From: Apis mellifera | Lineage: Eukaryota > Arthropoda > Insecta > Hymenoptera > Apidae | NCBI RefSeq assembly: GCF_003254395.2 | Contig: NC_037646.1 | Coordinates: forward strand, 6,047,881-6,111,880 | DNA length: 64,000 nucleotides | Direction of reading: 5' to 3' | In this document: in pieces, positions 13,331 through 25,810 of the stretch | How positions within the stretch are numbered: position 1 is the first letter of the stretch | Layout of the letters: every line of letters starts with the position of its first letter | Translations under genes and position numbers: made by a program | The notes under the pieces: generated by a model | Database searches by the model: none | The model's input: the letters and a program-made list of their open reading frames with translations, nothing else | What the model was told of the DNA's origin: nothing

Positions 13331-14880
13331 GGAATTTTTTTTTTTGGGAGATCGAAAAAGATCGAGTTTTTTGTGAGATTGGTTATGTGATTGATCAAAG
13401 AATTTTTATTAATTGATATTTCTTATATTTTGTGGAACATACTTGGAAATTTTTTATATGGAATTTTATATTTATATTCAGGGAAGGGGAAAAAGAATCT
13501 TGTATTTTTAAGTTAAATAAATTAAATAAATTAAATGTTAAAAATTATAAATCATTTCGGTAAAAGGGTGGTTCAGTTATATCGATGATTGTCATTCTAA
13601 TTGCAAAACCGATATTATGCTGATACGGATAGTCGGCGTGTAATACAATTATTATATACCGGAAAGGAAAATCCGATGCTATATCTATTTATGCAACGAA
13701 TATTCGTTAATTAATAAAAGTTGTCGATCGTTCTATTTTTTTTTTCTTTCTTTCTTTTTCAAAAATTGGAATACACGATTTCGACGAGTATCGATACGAA
13801 GGCACGAATCGTATCGCTTGAATTGCAAAATCAATATTATATTTGCACGTATAATTGATTTTTTTTAAAGTGCTTTTCAATGTGACTCGGCCTGTTCATT
13901 TTTCCATTACGGGGAATGTTACTAAAATGAACGAATATTTTAAATACCGTGGTCAGGCTCGATGGGTTTCAGAATTATAGCTCCGTCAATAAAAACGCTT
14001 TTTTTTTTTTTCCCCAAGAGATATTGCAGTTTCGTCCTTGTTTCGAAGCGAAATAACACAGTTATATATCTACCGGCGTAAAATCGGTGAAATTTTTTTT
14101 TTTTTTCTTTTTTTGCGGGACTATTAATCTTGTAAAAATCAATAAACATCCAGTAATAATCTGTAATTCTTCCTTCCTCCGATGGATTAATTACTTTTTC
14201 AATCGGAGAATATTTGTATTATTTTTCTCTTCTTTCACGTCTCAATAATTTTTATCTCTCTTCCAAACTATCTTCCATTTCAATACATCTCTTCTTAATC
14301 TTTACACGAACGAATAATTCTCCGTTTTTCTTTCTTTTTTTTTCCATTAAAAATCCATGATATTTCTCTCATGCCGTCCAATCACAAATACTCTCTTCTT
14401 ATTCCTTTCTTTTGCGTAACGCAACATTTCTAAGCAAGTTATAATACTTCCTCGTTTAATCAAATATCCACCCCCTGTTCTTTTATCCCTCTTATCGATT
14501 TCCTTCTTATCGTTAAAAACGATAATTTCAATTTTAAACGAAAAAAAAATTACCAAACTTAAAATCCCAAAATCTTCTCCCCTTTTTCTCGCGCGTTAAA
14601 ATCGCTTCCCATCCCCCTAAAAATCCTTTACTAACCGCACAAACCGCTCAAACTCTTACGTTTCACTCCAACGATTTCCTTCCTTCCTTCATCATCCTTC
14701 ACAAAAAAAAACCCCAATAATTTCAATTCCCGACAAATCCAGAAAATCCCAAATACGACCAAAATCGTATTTCCACCCAGAACGTTAAAAATCCTTCCTT
14801 CCCCTCCCCACGAAACATTCATCGCGCTTACATCAAACGAGGCGACAAGACAGGCAAATATCGGGACAAATTTTTCCATT
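13331..14880. other. AT-rich DNA, nothing recognised
   Basis: Low-complexity A/T sequence with several T runs (about 13,737-13,745, 13,998-14,010, 14,093-14,106). Short - strand frames are lysine-, phenylalanine- and isoleucine-rich, as expected by chance from this composition. Confidence 0.4.
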
Positions 14881-16620
14881 TCCCTACGCGAAACCTACAA
14901 CACCCACCTGGCTCACCGACGCGAATTACAAAAGTTCAACATCCCCCTAATTTAATCGAATCTCCTCTCCTCCTCCTCCTCCACGGCGTATTCCGCGTTC
15001 GACAAACCTCCCTTCCTTCCTCCCTTCCTTTCTTCCTTCCTCCTCCTTCCTTCCTCTCTGCCACAGCATCCGACGTATCGCAAAAATCCTCCTATCGCAG
15101 TTAATCGATGAACCATTTCGCCTCTTGATTTTCGTTTTTCCACGAAAAATTCAACCGCTCCGAAATTTCCACGGCGATAATTTTCGTTCGGATCCGGAGG
15201 AGGGGAGAAGAGAGAAAGAGAGAGAGAGAGAGGGAGGGAGAGGGAGAGGGGTGGTTGGGCGGTATCGATGGTCGTCGAACCGGACGAGAATCCACGCCCG
15301 CTGTCCAACATTTCGACCGCAGCGTAATACGGCGTGGGTGTGTAAAACATTACAATTATTATTGCACGATTGATAAAGTCTGCGTATAAGCTTGACAAGC
15401 TTGGCCGCAGCGAATTACGCTTTTCGCGGAGCGTTCGCCGCCGCAGCAAACGGTTTGGGCGCAACACCAACCGACGGCCTCTGACCGTTTGCAACGCGGG
15501 TTGACAAATTTGCGACTCAATCACGCGTCAAATATTTAGCGTGATATTATTAATAATCCTTGGCCGTGTTGGGTGTCTTTTTGAAAAGCTGGGGGAGGGG
15601 GAGGGTTATTATATTTCAATGTGATTGGCGCGATTAACAAATATACGAGCCTCTTCGAACTGAGTGTACGAATCTTTTTTTTCTCCACGCGAGGAGAATT
15701 GGTTTGATTTCTTTTTTTTTTATTGGAAAATTATTCGCTTTTGATCGATAAAGGAAAAGGATTGCTATCGATTATCTTTCTTTTCAACGAACTTTTATTG
15801 AAGTGAAGATATATCGTTCCTACCCTCTCTTTGTTCTAGCTTGTTCGAATGATTTTTTTAAAACACGTTAGAAAATTATATTCGAGTAGAAGAAAGAAAG
15901 GAAAAGAGAAAAAAGAAAATAAAGAATAGTATTCTTCGACCCACCAATTCGAGATAATTACTTTCAAAAAACAGTTTAGAAAAATCATCATTCCGAAATT
16001 TCAAGATTTAAAAAAAAAAGAATCCAAAATCAATTTTGCCGCTCTACCAATTACCAATAAGAAGAAAAGATAAGGCCGAGTACCGTCCTCCCCCAAGTAC
16101 AAAATATTACTCGGTCAGATCCGGCCGAATTAGCGCGTTCGAGGGTGAGAAGCAATAGAATAATCATGCGAGACGTTAACCTGTTAGAGCATTAGCGGCG
16201 CATGATAGGCGCTGCGGGTGGCGTCACAATGAAATGAGAGTAGCTACGGGGATGAAATAGATTCAGAGGGAACAGGGCGGAAAGATGGATAGACAGAGAG
16301 AGAGAGAAAGGGGAGGGGGAGAGAGAGAGGGAGAGGATACGGCCGGGAGTAAAACAATTAGGGCTGCGTCGACGTACACTCGACCGAGCACCCCTCATCG
16401 TGCTCGGCAACCCCCGCATTAGGGGCGTCCTTCGGCCTTTGCCAAAGCGCTCCTACTTCTGCCGCGTTGCTACGCCCAATATCTGCCCGCGCGCGTGTGT
16501 GTGCCTTCGCGAAAATTCACGATCGTTGTGGATTTCTCTGCGATTTAGATCTACCTCGATCTGGCATCTCGCCTCGATTGGATTTTTGCTCGAGTATCGA
16601 GTATATTCGTGAAAGGGGAG
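14881..16620. other. Two GC-rich islands with GA-rich tracts
   Basis: Positions 14,960-15,500 and 16,080-16,620 are CpG- and GC-rich. Purine-rich GA tracts lie at about 15,205-15,252 and 16,288-16,335. A 190-codon - strand frame (14,952-15,524) is mostly composed of translated simple sequence (LSLSLPLSLS and acidic/arginine runs) and is not accepted as a gene. Confidence 0.4.
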
Positions 16621-17940
16621 GTAATTTTTTAGGTATCACGATGAGGAATTCGAGAATTCGCTTTGATTTGTCACGAAGATTTTTGACTTGGTGTCGTGGA
16701 ATCTTTGAATTATTGTTTTTAATTGTATTACGATATTTAAAATTCATGGGTTGCATGGAATTTGGTGGAGATTTAGCGATCTCGATTGGATTTGATTGGA
16801 TGTTTTGATAACGAGAAGGTTTGATAATGGTTGTTAAATGAAGATCAAGCGATGGTTGAATTCGGTTTGAGGAATTGAATTTTGATAGCTAATATGTAAA
16901 AGATGAAGAGGTAGTCGAAGTATCAATATTCGAAATTAATTTCAAATAAAATTGATGAATTGAAATATTCTAAATGTTTAGTTTTGGATTTATTAATTGT
17001 AATTATTATCAACAATTTTATCTATTATTTAGATGATTTATTTTTGTTTTAAAGATGATATAATTTTTTACAAATGTAGATTGTGTTTTATAATATAAAA
17101 AAAAATTGAAATAATTTCTTTCAAAGGAATCTATTAAATTTGAAACTTTGTTACAAAACTTGTTTCATTTCAATAGTTTGAGACAACTTGTTATAAAAGA
17201 TTTACAACGTGTATATAAATCTTTCAAATGTTAATAATTGATTGAGTTATAATTAAGTAAGAACCGTGTTCAACCATGTTGTATAGATTTCTATCCGTCG
17301 GAAAGAAAGGCATTCCACGCTTCATATAACTCTATGTATTTCTTTTATTTGGAATCAACGAAAGAAATATCAAAATATTTCAGAAAATATCGTTTATTTA
17401 TCTCTTGAATTATTTTTCTATAATTTATTGAAATAACAAGATATTTAATTCATATATTCAAGCATCAAAGACTTTATCAGGATGATTATAATAATTTATC
17501 ATTGATTTTTCCATTAATATTCATGTTTTGAATTACATTCTTTGGTATTCTTTGAAGTGTAATTAAATAACTTCTTTAACTATAATTTTTGTTTTCATAG
17601 ATGCATTAAAAGTAAAATAAGAAACTAAGATATTAATACTCAAAATATTAATACTCAAAATACATTCTAAACAAATAAAACTTCATATTATTTAATATAA
17701 TAATTAATTAATAATAATTGTTTCAAAACTTAAAAAAAAACTTAATAATTTCCTCTTAAATTTCTTTAAAATGACTAATTAAAACCCATAATTCAAGAAT
17801 ATTAATATCCTCAAACCTTTCTTCTCAATTTCGAGCAATCATTCCCTTCAAAAAACAAACAAACAAACAAAAAGAAGTATCTCAACAATCCCAAAAATTC
17901 CTCAAATCAAACGAAAAAAAGAAAAAAAAAAAAAGAAAGA
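16621..17940. other. AT-rich DNA, nothing recognised
   Basis: Very AT-rich sequence with many stops in all frames and no splice-bounded open segment. Confidence 0.45.
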
Positions 17941-18520
17941 AAGGAAGAAATTTTCTTTGCTCGATCAGTGGCACAACAGTATATCCAATCTATATTTTCG
18001 CAGACGAGTAATCGGTGAGAACGCGTTCCATAGGAACAAGTTGGACGGAATACCTCCTCTTCCCCTGCTCTATCTATCTATCTGTCTATTTAAGGGAGAG
18101 AGAGAGGAGAAGAGAAGAAAAAGAAAGGAAAGGGGAAGGAAAAGGCGGACGATAACAGAAGCATCCACCGATGCATTTATCGATCCGTTTGGCTTCTTTT
18201 CGCTCCTCACTTGTCGCATTTAATTCCCTAGAAAATACTTGGTGTGCTTGGGGCACTCTTTTCAGTTTAAAACTGCATCGCGTTTAATTCGAACAACAGC
18301 GAGAAATGGCGCGGCAGCATGCAGCCTCTCGGAAAATCGAAGTGGAAAACTTCGCAATTAGTCCACCCCTCCCACCCCTCGCGCGCCACCCCTCGTCTCA
18401 CTCGCTCCCTCTCGCTCCTCCACCGTCGCGCTCTTCTTCTTGTCTCTCCGTCCTTTTCCAACTATACCCCCGGCGTCTTTGTCGATGGTAGACGAAGTAA
18501 TTAAACGTCGTCTAATTAAA
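17941..18520. other. Small GC-rich island
   Basis: CpG-richer DNA with pyrimidine tracts at 18,360-18,480 and a tetranucleotide CTAT run near 18,070. A donor-like ATCG|GTGAGA occurs at about 18,014 (+). No coding call is supported. Confidence 0.35.
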
Positions 18521-18732
18521 CTCCTCATAACATTTTTATAAAGTTCCGTTCACCTGAATAACCTACGATTAAAGGACCCATCTTTCTTTTCTCTCTCTCT
18601 CTCTCTATCTTTTTTCATATTGTTCTCTCTCTTTCTTTCTATATATATATATATATTTCGTTGGACAAATTACGGATAATATATCGTTTGCTACGAATCG
18701 TAATTGTCCTCTTTGTTCGTTCTTCCATCGAT

Positions 18733-18845
18733 TGGTGTTCGTTTAAATTAATTTAATCACGATGCGGATGGATGTTATAATTATTGGTATTCGTTTGAAT
18801 TAATTTAATTATGAATGGTTGGTGGATGTTGTAATTATTGATATT
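18733..18845. repeat. Imperfect 52-bp tandem repeat
   Basis: The block beginning ggtgttcgtttaaatt at 18,734 recurs as ggtattcgtttgaatt at 18,786, each followed by 'taatttaat' and later 'ggatgtt' plus 'taattatt'. A third partial unit starts near 18,839. It is non-coding. Confidence 0.8.
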
Positions 18846-21480
18846 CCTTCGTTTTGGATGGTAGATTTTTGGACAGTAGGTCGAAGCAGTTGTTTTTGAG
18901 GGAATGGAATCACTTAAGCAGTTGTGAGATTCTTTGTCGTTTTTATTAATATTAAAAGTTAGGAAGATTTAAGATTGTCAAGAGGATTATTATCATTCAA
19001 TCTTTCAATAATTTATGAGATATTATAAATTTCATTCGAAATCATCTTTTCATTTTAAAAAAGTAAGCACGTTTAATGACTTTTTGAAAAATTTTCAAGA
19101 AATAATATAAATAGTATAAAAAAGAATTTGTTCCTCTAAATATGATTCGAATTAGTTGACGTAATCAAGCCGTTTTGTTTTGTTGTTGCACGAGAATTTG
19201 CGAAGATACGAAAAAAAGAAAATGGTTAAAAAATTGGAAATTTCGTATCCCATATTTTTATCCGTGCACACTTCAGAGGCACAATGCACTTTGGCCAGGA
19301 ATAAAAGAGGAAATTTGTGTCTCTTTCTCTCTCCCCTTTCTCATTTTTTATTATCCCCTTTTTCAATTATGCACGCGAAATAGAAATCGGTTAATTAGCG
19401 TGAAAAATGGCTGGCGATACCGCGACGCTCCTTTTTTTTATCTCTTTTCGAGCCGGTATATACGTGAAATTTAGTAAACAAAAGGAGATTTTAAGCATCT
19501 TATGCACCACTCGAAACAATTTGGGCCTTTGCATTTATAGAACAATTTCGAGGAAACGAGACGAATTATGAGAATTGAAATACGAAGTCGTAATTTGGTA
19601 TTTTTATTACACAATACAAAAGAACATATGAGGAATGATAATTCTTCTCTTTCTTTTTCTTCTTTGATTTTTTTTTAATACTTTCATAGCTACAAAGTCT
19701 ATAAACTTCTTAACTCTTATAAATTTTAAAAATATCTGTTAATACAAAATTTCATGTAAAATATTAACAGAGTGTAAATAAACTTACTTGAAGAAAGATA
19801 CTTGCATGAAGTATTTTGGAAAAAATTGAAATGAATTTAAATACCCTCAAATTTTGAACATTTTCTATTCAACTCTCTCTGAATTTTATTCAAAGAGATG
19901 CAAAATAATTCAAGAAGCGACAAAACGAGATCCTTTTGCTCTTTTCAAAATCAAAATGACGAAGAAGTTAATGCTGTGATATTTTTTAAGTTAATAATCG
20001 TATAGAAGGAGAAGGAATTGATAGGTTTCCCCGGTTAAATCCGATTACAAGTACAGATTTATTTTGACCGGAGCACGTGACCTAACAAAAACGTTCGTAC
20101 CCCTCCCAATCTGCCTCTTTTATTCGAAACGAAATCGCAACACCTGCTTGGGACAGATGCATTTACCGCAACAGATTATAGTTCATTCGTAAAGGGACCT
20201 GTCACACATATAGTGTACAGAATCAGTTTATTACTTTTTCATAATGTATTCCGGGGCACGAGCTTTTCTCCCCACTTCTTTTCGTTTCCCTAATTGTTGC
20301 TCGCCTATCGTTCGAAAAATTAATATCAACGATTTAATATCCCCAGAGATTTTTCTATTTTAAAAATAAAATATATACGGTAAATAATCAGTTTTTTCTT
20401 TTTTTTATAAATATTTCATTCGAAATTCAAGTGAAAAATAAAAGAAATGGAATGGAACAAAAAGTTAAAATCGAACTACCACAACTGCTAACAAACAAAT
20501 AAATGTTCCCTTCGTGAAAAAAACAATACACAAAATTACAAATTTAATCCGGAAATGAAAAATCCTGATGTAAAGTACAAATAAATAACGAAAAACTATA
20601 CCGAATTACCATAATAACGGAGAAAAGATCAAATAGGCCAAATTCCACTTTTACATCCGTCTTTCCAATCAGCCAGCAATAAATTCTCCAAACACCCTCC
20701 CCAGATATACTCGCAAAAATCAAAATTCTAATTACACGGGGAGTTACTGAATCGTGGTGGTATTACCTAAATCCCGTTCCAATATTTCAGATTCACCCAT
20801 TGCTCCAATATATTATAACCCATAATTTATAACCTTCCCTTCCGCGAGATTATTCGTCGAATAGCATTCGAACGGTGCCGCGGAAATCATCGATTCGACC
20901 ATCGACTCCCTGTCGAGAATCATAAGTCACTCGTTAAGCCACTCGCAAACGATGCCTCTCCGTATTTGAAATAATGCGGAGAGAAGAATATAATATGTAT
21001 ATACGCCTACCCTGTTTGCTAAATATTTGGGGATGACTGGGCGCGAAAGCAATAATCGTTTCCAGAAAATATTATCCGGCCCCAACGAATATTATACACG
21101 ATGGCTATAGGGATGATGCTGCGAGTGGTATGATTTCGTCTAAATATTCAGTTTTATGCGTTTTTTTAGTTTTAATTATGTATTAAATACGGTGTGTAAT
21201 ATTATTGGATGCGATTATTGATAAAATTTATTTGAGAGAATTTGGAACGATCGTGAGTATATGATAAACTCGAAGGAACTAAACAAAAGAAAAAGAAAAA
21301 AAGAAATATCGTATCATTTCACATATCCTTCGAAAGGAATTTCTACTATAAATAATAATAATAATAATAATTCTACAATTAAGCAAATGAGACGAGATCG
21401 AATCACGATCGTTGGAATGGAATATCTATTCGAAAATCCCCTTAACTTTTTCGCGATAACTCGTAAAAAAGTCACGAGAA
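18846..21480. other. AT-rich DNA with a moderately complex patch at 20.0-21.1 kb
   Basis: Positions 20,030-20,230 and 20,800-21,120 are less repetitive than their surroundings. The former contains E-box-like words (cacctg near 20,138, cagatg near 20,154). They could be cis-regulatory, but nothing in the sequence proves it. No gene is recognised. Confidence 0.3.
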
Positions 21481-22130
21481 TGGCGGAACGGTTCAGTTTT
21501 CTTGGACTTTCCCTTGCTCGGTCGCTGTTGGGGTAGCGGATAAATGGCTACCTCGTTTCTCCTACACCCTTCAAGTTGATTGTACCACGGGGCGGGGAGG
21601 GGGAGGGTCGGGTTTCGAGGGACCGTGGAAGAACTGTTGAAAGAAGGGACAAAGGAGGACGAGCAAAGGACGTGAAAAACACGGGGGAAGAAGGACAATC
21701 CGCCCGCCTCGGTTGAAATTATGATACAACCCCCTCCTCCCTCCCTCCTTTTCCGGACTGGTCGCGTGTACACACGCCCACCAAACTTTCTCGTTGCATT
21801 AACGTTAATTGCGTATTTAAGCTTCCCCGATATTAAACTTAATTACGCGGTATTATATTGCTCGTTTTGGTAGGAGGAGAACCTTGGACGGGATCATCTT
21901 CCTCCCATGCACCCTCCTCCTCCTCCCCCCTCGACGAGAGAAGAATACCCTTGCTCCGTATCGTCGCTGCACTTGTTTTTACAATTACACGATTGTTTTG
22001 CTTGTTGGATTAAGAAGAAGGGGGATTTGGTTGGTCGATGTGTTTGAAATTGTGAACTATTATTTTAAAGGGAGTTTAGTTTGCGCGGTGTACGAGAGAC
22101 TTGAGATAATAAGATGAATGTAAAAATGAT
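21481..22130. other. GC-rich island
   Basis: GC- and CpG-rich DNA at 21,480-22,000 with G-rich (about 21,588-21,612) and C-rich (about 21,905-21,945) tracts. Overlapping open frames up to 115 codons on both strands have no domain. Likely regulatory or a non-coding exon. Confidence 0.35.
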
Positions 22131-22481
22131 TGTTTTATTACCCCCCCTTATTATGGTTGATTAAATAGTTGGAGAATTTTTGTGATTATCTGGATAATCT
22201 TTGTAAATTATTATTTAACATGATTTATACACTGTATAAAGTGTATAAAGTAATATAATATTCTTTTACAAGTGATATTTAAGATGCCAATAAATTATTT
22301 ATATTCCATCTTTATAAATAATCTCAATATTTTATACTTATTATTATTAGACTTAATCAAATATAATTTTAATAATAGAATTGTAAAAATATATGCTAGT
22401 ATGCATTTGAAAAATACTGCAAATATTCGCAGTAATAAACAATAAAGTAAGAAAAATACATTCGTTGTAACATTCACTTAC

Positions 22482-22571
22482 CGGTCGAGTAAAAATTTCC
22501 ACCATCTTCAACCACCATACCTCGATCTTCTCCATCACGTTCCCTCGTTCATCGAATGGAATCCAGACACC
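22482..22571 (-). CDS. Isolated exon-like 90-nt coding segment, gene unknown
   Basis: On the - strand a good acceptor (gtttacag) precedes 22,571 and a consensus donor (CCG|GTAAGT) follows 22,482. Between them one frame is open for exactly 30 codons, phase 0 at both ends. The peptide starts GVWIPFDERG, continues with a KIEVWW stretch and ends VEIFTRP. A 90-nt symmetric segment is typical of a cassette exon. I do not recognise the family and could not find a matching upstream or downstream exon in the surrounding DNA, so parent gene and expression are unknown. It could also be a chance coincidence of splice-like words. Confidence 0.35.
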
Positions 22572-22639
22572 CTGTAAACAGAGGCATCGCAATTACTCAC
22601 ATTACCAGAGACAATACGGGGGGACGATGAGTGTATACT

Positions 22640-23469
22640 GGAAAACAATATTTCTAACGCGCTCATTTCCGGCAAAATGGCGGGATATTTAACAACAACG
22701 CGCGGGAAAAAGTCGAAACAACGAAATTATCATTTTTCCCTTCCTCCCCTCCCCCTGTTGGCGTATCGCAGGATAAGGCGATTTTCGAAGCAAAGTGAAC
22801 CGTCGTCGAACAGCATTGTCTGCGTCCGTCGTCGCTTGTGTACGTAGCTTAACGCCCACAATATCGGGTTGCCGAGCGACCCGCCGGCTCTAGGAGGAAA
22901 ATTTAATTTCAGCTGACAACATCCTGTTTCGCTACACACTGCGCTCAGCATTCTACAAAATCGCATGCGAGACGATACGGATCGGATCGGTAAGCAAGCC
23001 TCTGTAGACAACGATGATTCCAGATTGGACGGGGGTTTGGACGATCGATGACTATGCTATATTTTCTTGTTTTCCCCTTGAATGAACAATCCTTTGTTTT
23101 TTCCCTTTTTACTTTAAAAACGCGAAGATTATATATATTTGCAAAATTTAATCCTCGAAGAAAAAGGAATCTTAGATCTTGTTGATCAAGCGATAATTCT
23201 ATCGTTTTCTGGCAATGAAAAAAATCTTCATCCTCAAACTGTGGATCGGATTACTTTTCCCTCGTCTTTTTCAATGCTTAACAAGATTTGCCAGTTCCTT
23301 TCGATAACGAGAACTTTGCAATACCAAACAGTTTATCCGCAAAAATTTTTCGACATCCTCCCTGTGTATCGTCCAGAAACGCGGGGCGGAGGGGAGGGAG
23401 GGACGAGTTCTCTGCATTTTCCAGCGGCAACGCCACTACTACCACCACCACCACAGGGGCAACATCTAC

Positions 23470-23502
<33 letters not shown>

Positions 23503-24960
23503 CGATCCCTCGACGAAAGCCACGACACGGCCTGTGCATACAAACGGTTCCACGGTTCGTCGTTCGAGCAAGGCTGGGCCGGCGTTCGAACGCGTGCAAC
23601 TCGCACGAGTGGAAAATACCTGAGAAGCTGAGGATGGCTACAACCATTATTTGTTCTAGTCTAGTCTCGCTCGCATCGCGTAGCCACCCAATTTTCCCCC
23701 ACTCTTATTCGTCTAACCGATCCCTCCTGTCCTGTTCCAACACTCTTTGTCTCGCCTCTCCTCGCCTTCCCTGCCTCTAACCCCCTTGAGTAACCCTCGC
23801 ATCGGTGCACGACCCTTTCCTCATTTCCTCCTCCCTTTCTCTCGCCCTTTCCTCGCCCCCACCTCGCCGCGTGTCCGTCATCCTCCGGTTACTCTTTTCC
23901 CATCCACCTCCTCCTCTCCCTCCCTCCGCCAAACCGCCCTCCTCGCGGTCCTCCCCCGATCTCCTTCCTTTTCCCCTCGCCTCGACCGCTGTTCTGTTCG
24001 TTACTCGTTCCCCACTCGCTTCCCTACTACTAGTTTCGTGCGTCTATTTATCCACCTAGCGGTATGATATTACACCCCGGGGCACACTTTGGCATTCCCC
24101 CACGCAGCGAGTGGCGAAGGTGGTGGGCACCCCTCGCGACGCACCCCTCGGCTCGGGCCACGCCCAATCGTGGCCCACCGAACACCTCCCGTACACCAGC
24201 CAAGTCCATTGGCCCGCGCTGACTTTGCGTCATCGCCACCCCGGCACTTGCACCGCGTGTTTCACGGATACGCCGCCACCGACGCCGCGACTCCACTTTG
24301 CCGGCTGATTGCGAGGGCATCGGCTCGCCGACAGAGAGAGGAAAAGGAACGGGAAGAAAAGGAACAGAACTGGATGCGCCGGGGAGAGAGAGAGCCCCTG
24401 GTATCGAGAAAACCGGGGCGAGGGTATAAAGGGAGCGAGGGAGAGAGAGGAAGGCAAAGAGAAGTCGAAGAAGGAGGAGGAGTGTTGGAGGTGGTCGAAG
24501 AGGGTGTTGAAATTTAGGAGGCTTCATTTGGACCATTCTTTTACCATCACCGTATCACGAGCGCCTGTAGTTATTACGCTTATATTGGAATATCTTTCGT
24601 TTCTTTTTTCCTCTCTCTCTTCGTGTTTTTTCTTCTCCCCTCGTTTTTTTCCTCGTCCACATTCATTTCTCGTTCTTTTTGTCGTCTTGCAGGGAAATTT
24701 AATTCGGCGGCAGGATTTTTCTTCAGAAATCACGGGGAGGGAGGATGGATTAGGGAATTGCATGGATCGAGGAGAGATCGTGTATAACCGAAAGCAGCTG
24801 TCTTCTCGCCTTCCGACTAGGAATCTGGGTTAAGAGGCTGACCTCGAGCCTCGATGGCTTTTGTCGAAGAAACTGTTTTAACGCGCCACCGACCGCCCAC
24901 GCTGTTCACCTATCTTCCCTCCGTGTTTCCATTCGTTAAAGATGGAAAAGCAACCCTGGA
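22640..24960 (+). promoter_or_regulatory. Large CpG-rich promoter-like island
   Basis: The most GC-rich block of the left half. It contains a TATA-like ggTATAAAg at about 24,424-24,431 (+), an inverted CCAAT (attgg at about 24,209) and a CRE-like tgcgtcatc at about 24,227-24,235 upstream of it. A donor-like ATCG|GTAAGC lies at about 22,989 (+). GA-rich sequence follows the TATA word. Together these suggest a + strand promoter with a non-coding first exon near 24.45 kb, whose gene body I cannot identify. Several open frames of 80-213 codons overlap in all phases and are discounted. Confidence 0.35.
23472..23501. repeat. CCG trinucleotide run
   Basis: About ten consecutive CCG units directly after a CCA/CCT-rich stretch. 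In different frames it reads as polyproline, polyalanine or polyglycine (other strand). Confidence 0.9.
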
Positions 24961-25810
24961 ATCGGGTTTTCTTTTTTCGCCAACGCTTGAAATATTTGTT
25001 TGTTCCACGCCTTTTGATATTTAGATATCAATTTCACAAAAGTTTCATTTGTTTAGCAATTAATCTATTCATTGTATTAATGCAATCTCTTAATTTCTAA
25101 TTATTAATTGATCTTTGTCCTTGTAATTTAAAAAAAAAAAGAAATTGATTAATTCTTAAAAATGCACAAATGATTTAATCACATAGAATTTCAAGAAAGA
25201 ATATTCTATTACGAAAAATAATAGAAGATAAATTAATTTTTCTGGACTGAAGTGCCAATTCTAGCGCTAACGGAAAATTATACCACTATTTGAGATGAAT
25301 CAAAAGTAGAAGAATCGCCAACGAAAATCAAAAGCATACTTGGACGTGTATAGATGTAACGAGCCACTCTTCGACTTATCTCACGGAAGATGCACGGTTT
25401 TTCTAACGGATAACAATGGAGGGGATCCGTTGTTCCCTGTGCGTTACACAGGAAGTATCAGCTTTGATCAGCATGGTAATGCATCGGCCCCATGAAAAAG
25501 CTCTGAAATTGCGACTTGTTGTGGCGTTGGATGAGGAGGAGGCAGCACCAGAGAAAGAGATTTAGGGTGAACAGTTGAAGTCTTGAAAGGCCTAATCGCC
25601 CTGCCAGTCCTCTTTGTACGCAAAGTTAATAACGTGTATTTATGTATTTGCCACGTTTAATTGCCTGTGCGGCTATTACATTCGTTCTGAAATGCTCACC
25701 CCCGTCTTGAATATACCGCGGAGGGTAGTATTAAGTACTTGCTCAAGTGCTTCGCGAGTCTGGCAATGACATGAGACCTTCGTGTGTAATATAGTCCGGT
25801 TGTTGTTCCA
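24961..25810. other. Complex, non-repetitive DNA without a recognised gene
   Basis: Positions 25,230-25,810 are markedly less repetitive than the AT-rich DNA on either side, yet all frames carry stops. A 7-bp inverted repeat (AACGGAT/ATCCGTT, about 25,398-25,430) could form a small hairpin. NK2-like words (caagtg near 25,743) are present. Candidate conserved non-coding element or non-coding RNA exon; unproven. Confidence 0.3.

Noticed and set aside
14952..15524. 190-codon - strand frame
   Set aside because: Largely translated GA/CT simple sequence (LSLSLPLSLS and acidic or arginine runs).
23139..24833. Several frames of 80-213 codons on both strands
   Set aside because: Stop-poor GC-rich island; frames overlap in most phases, are rich in Pro, Ser and Arg, and show no domain.
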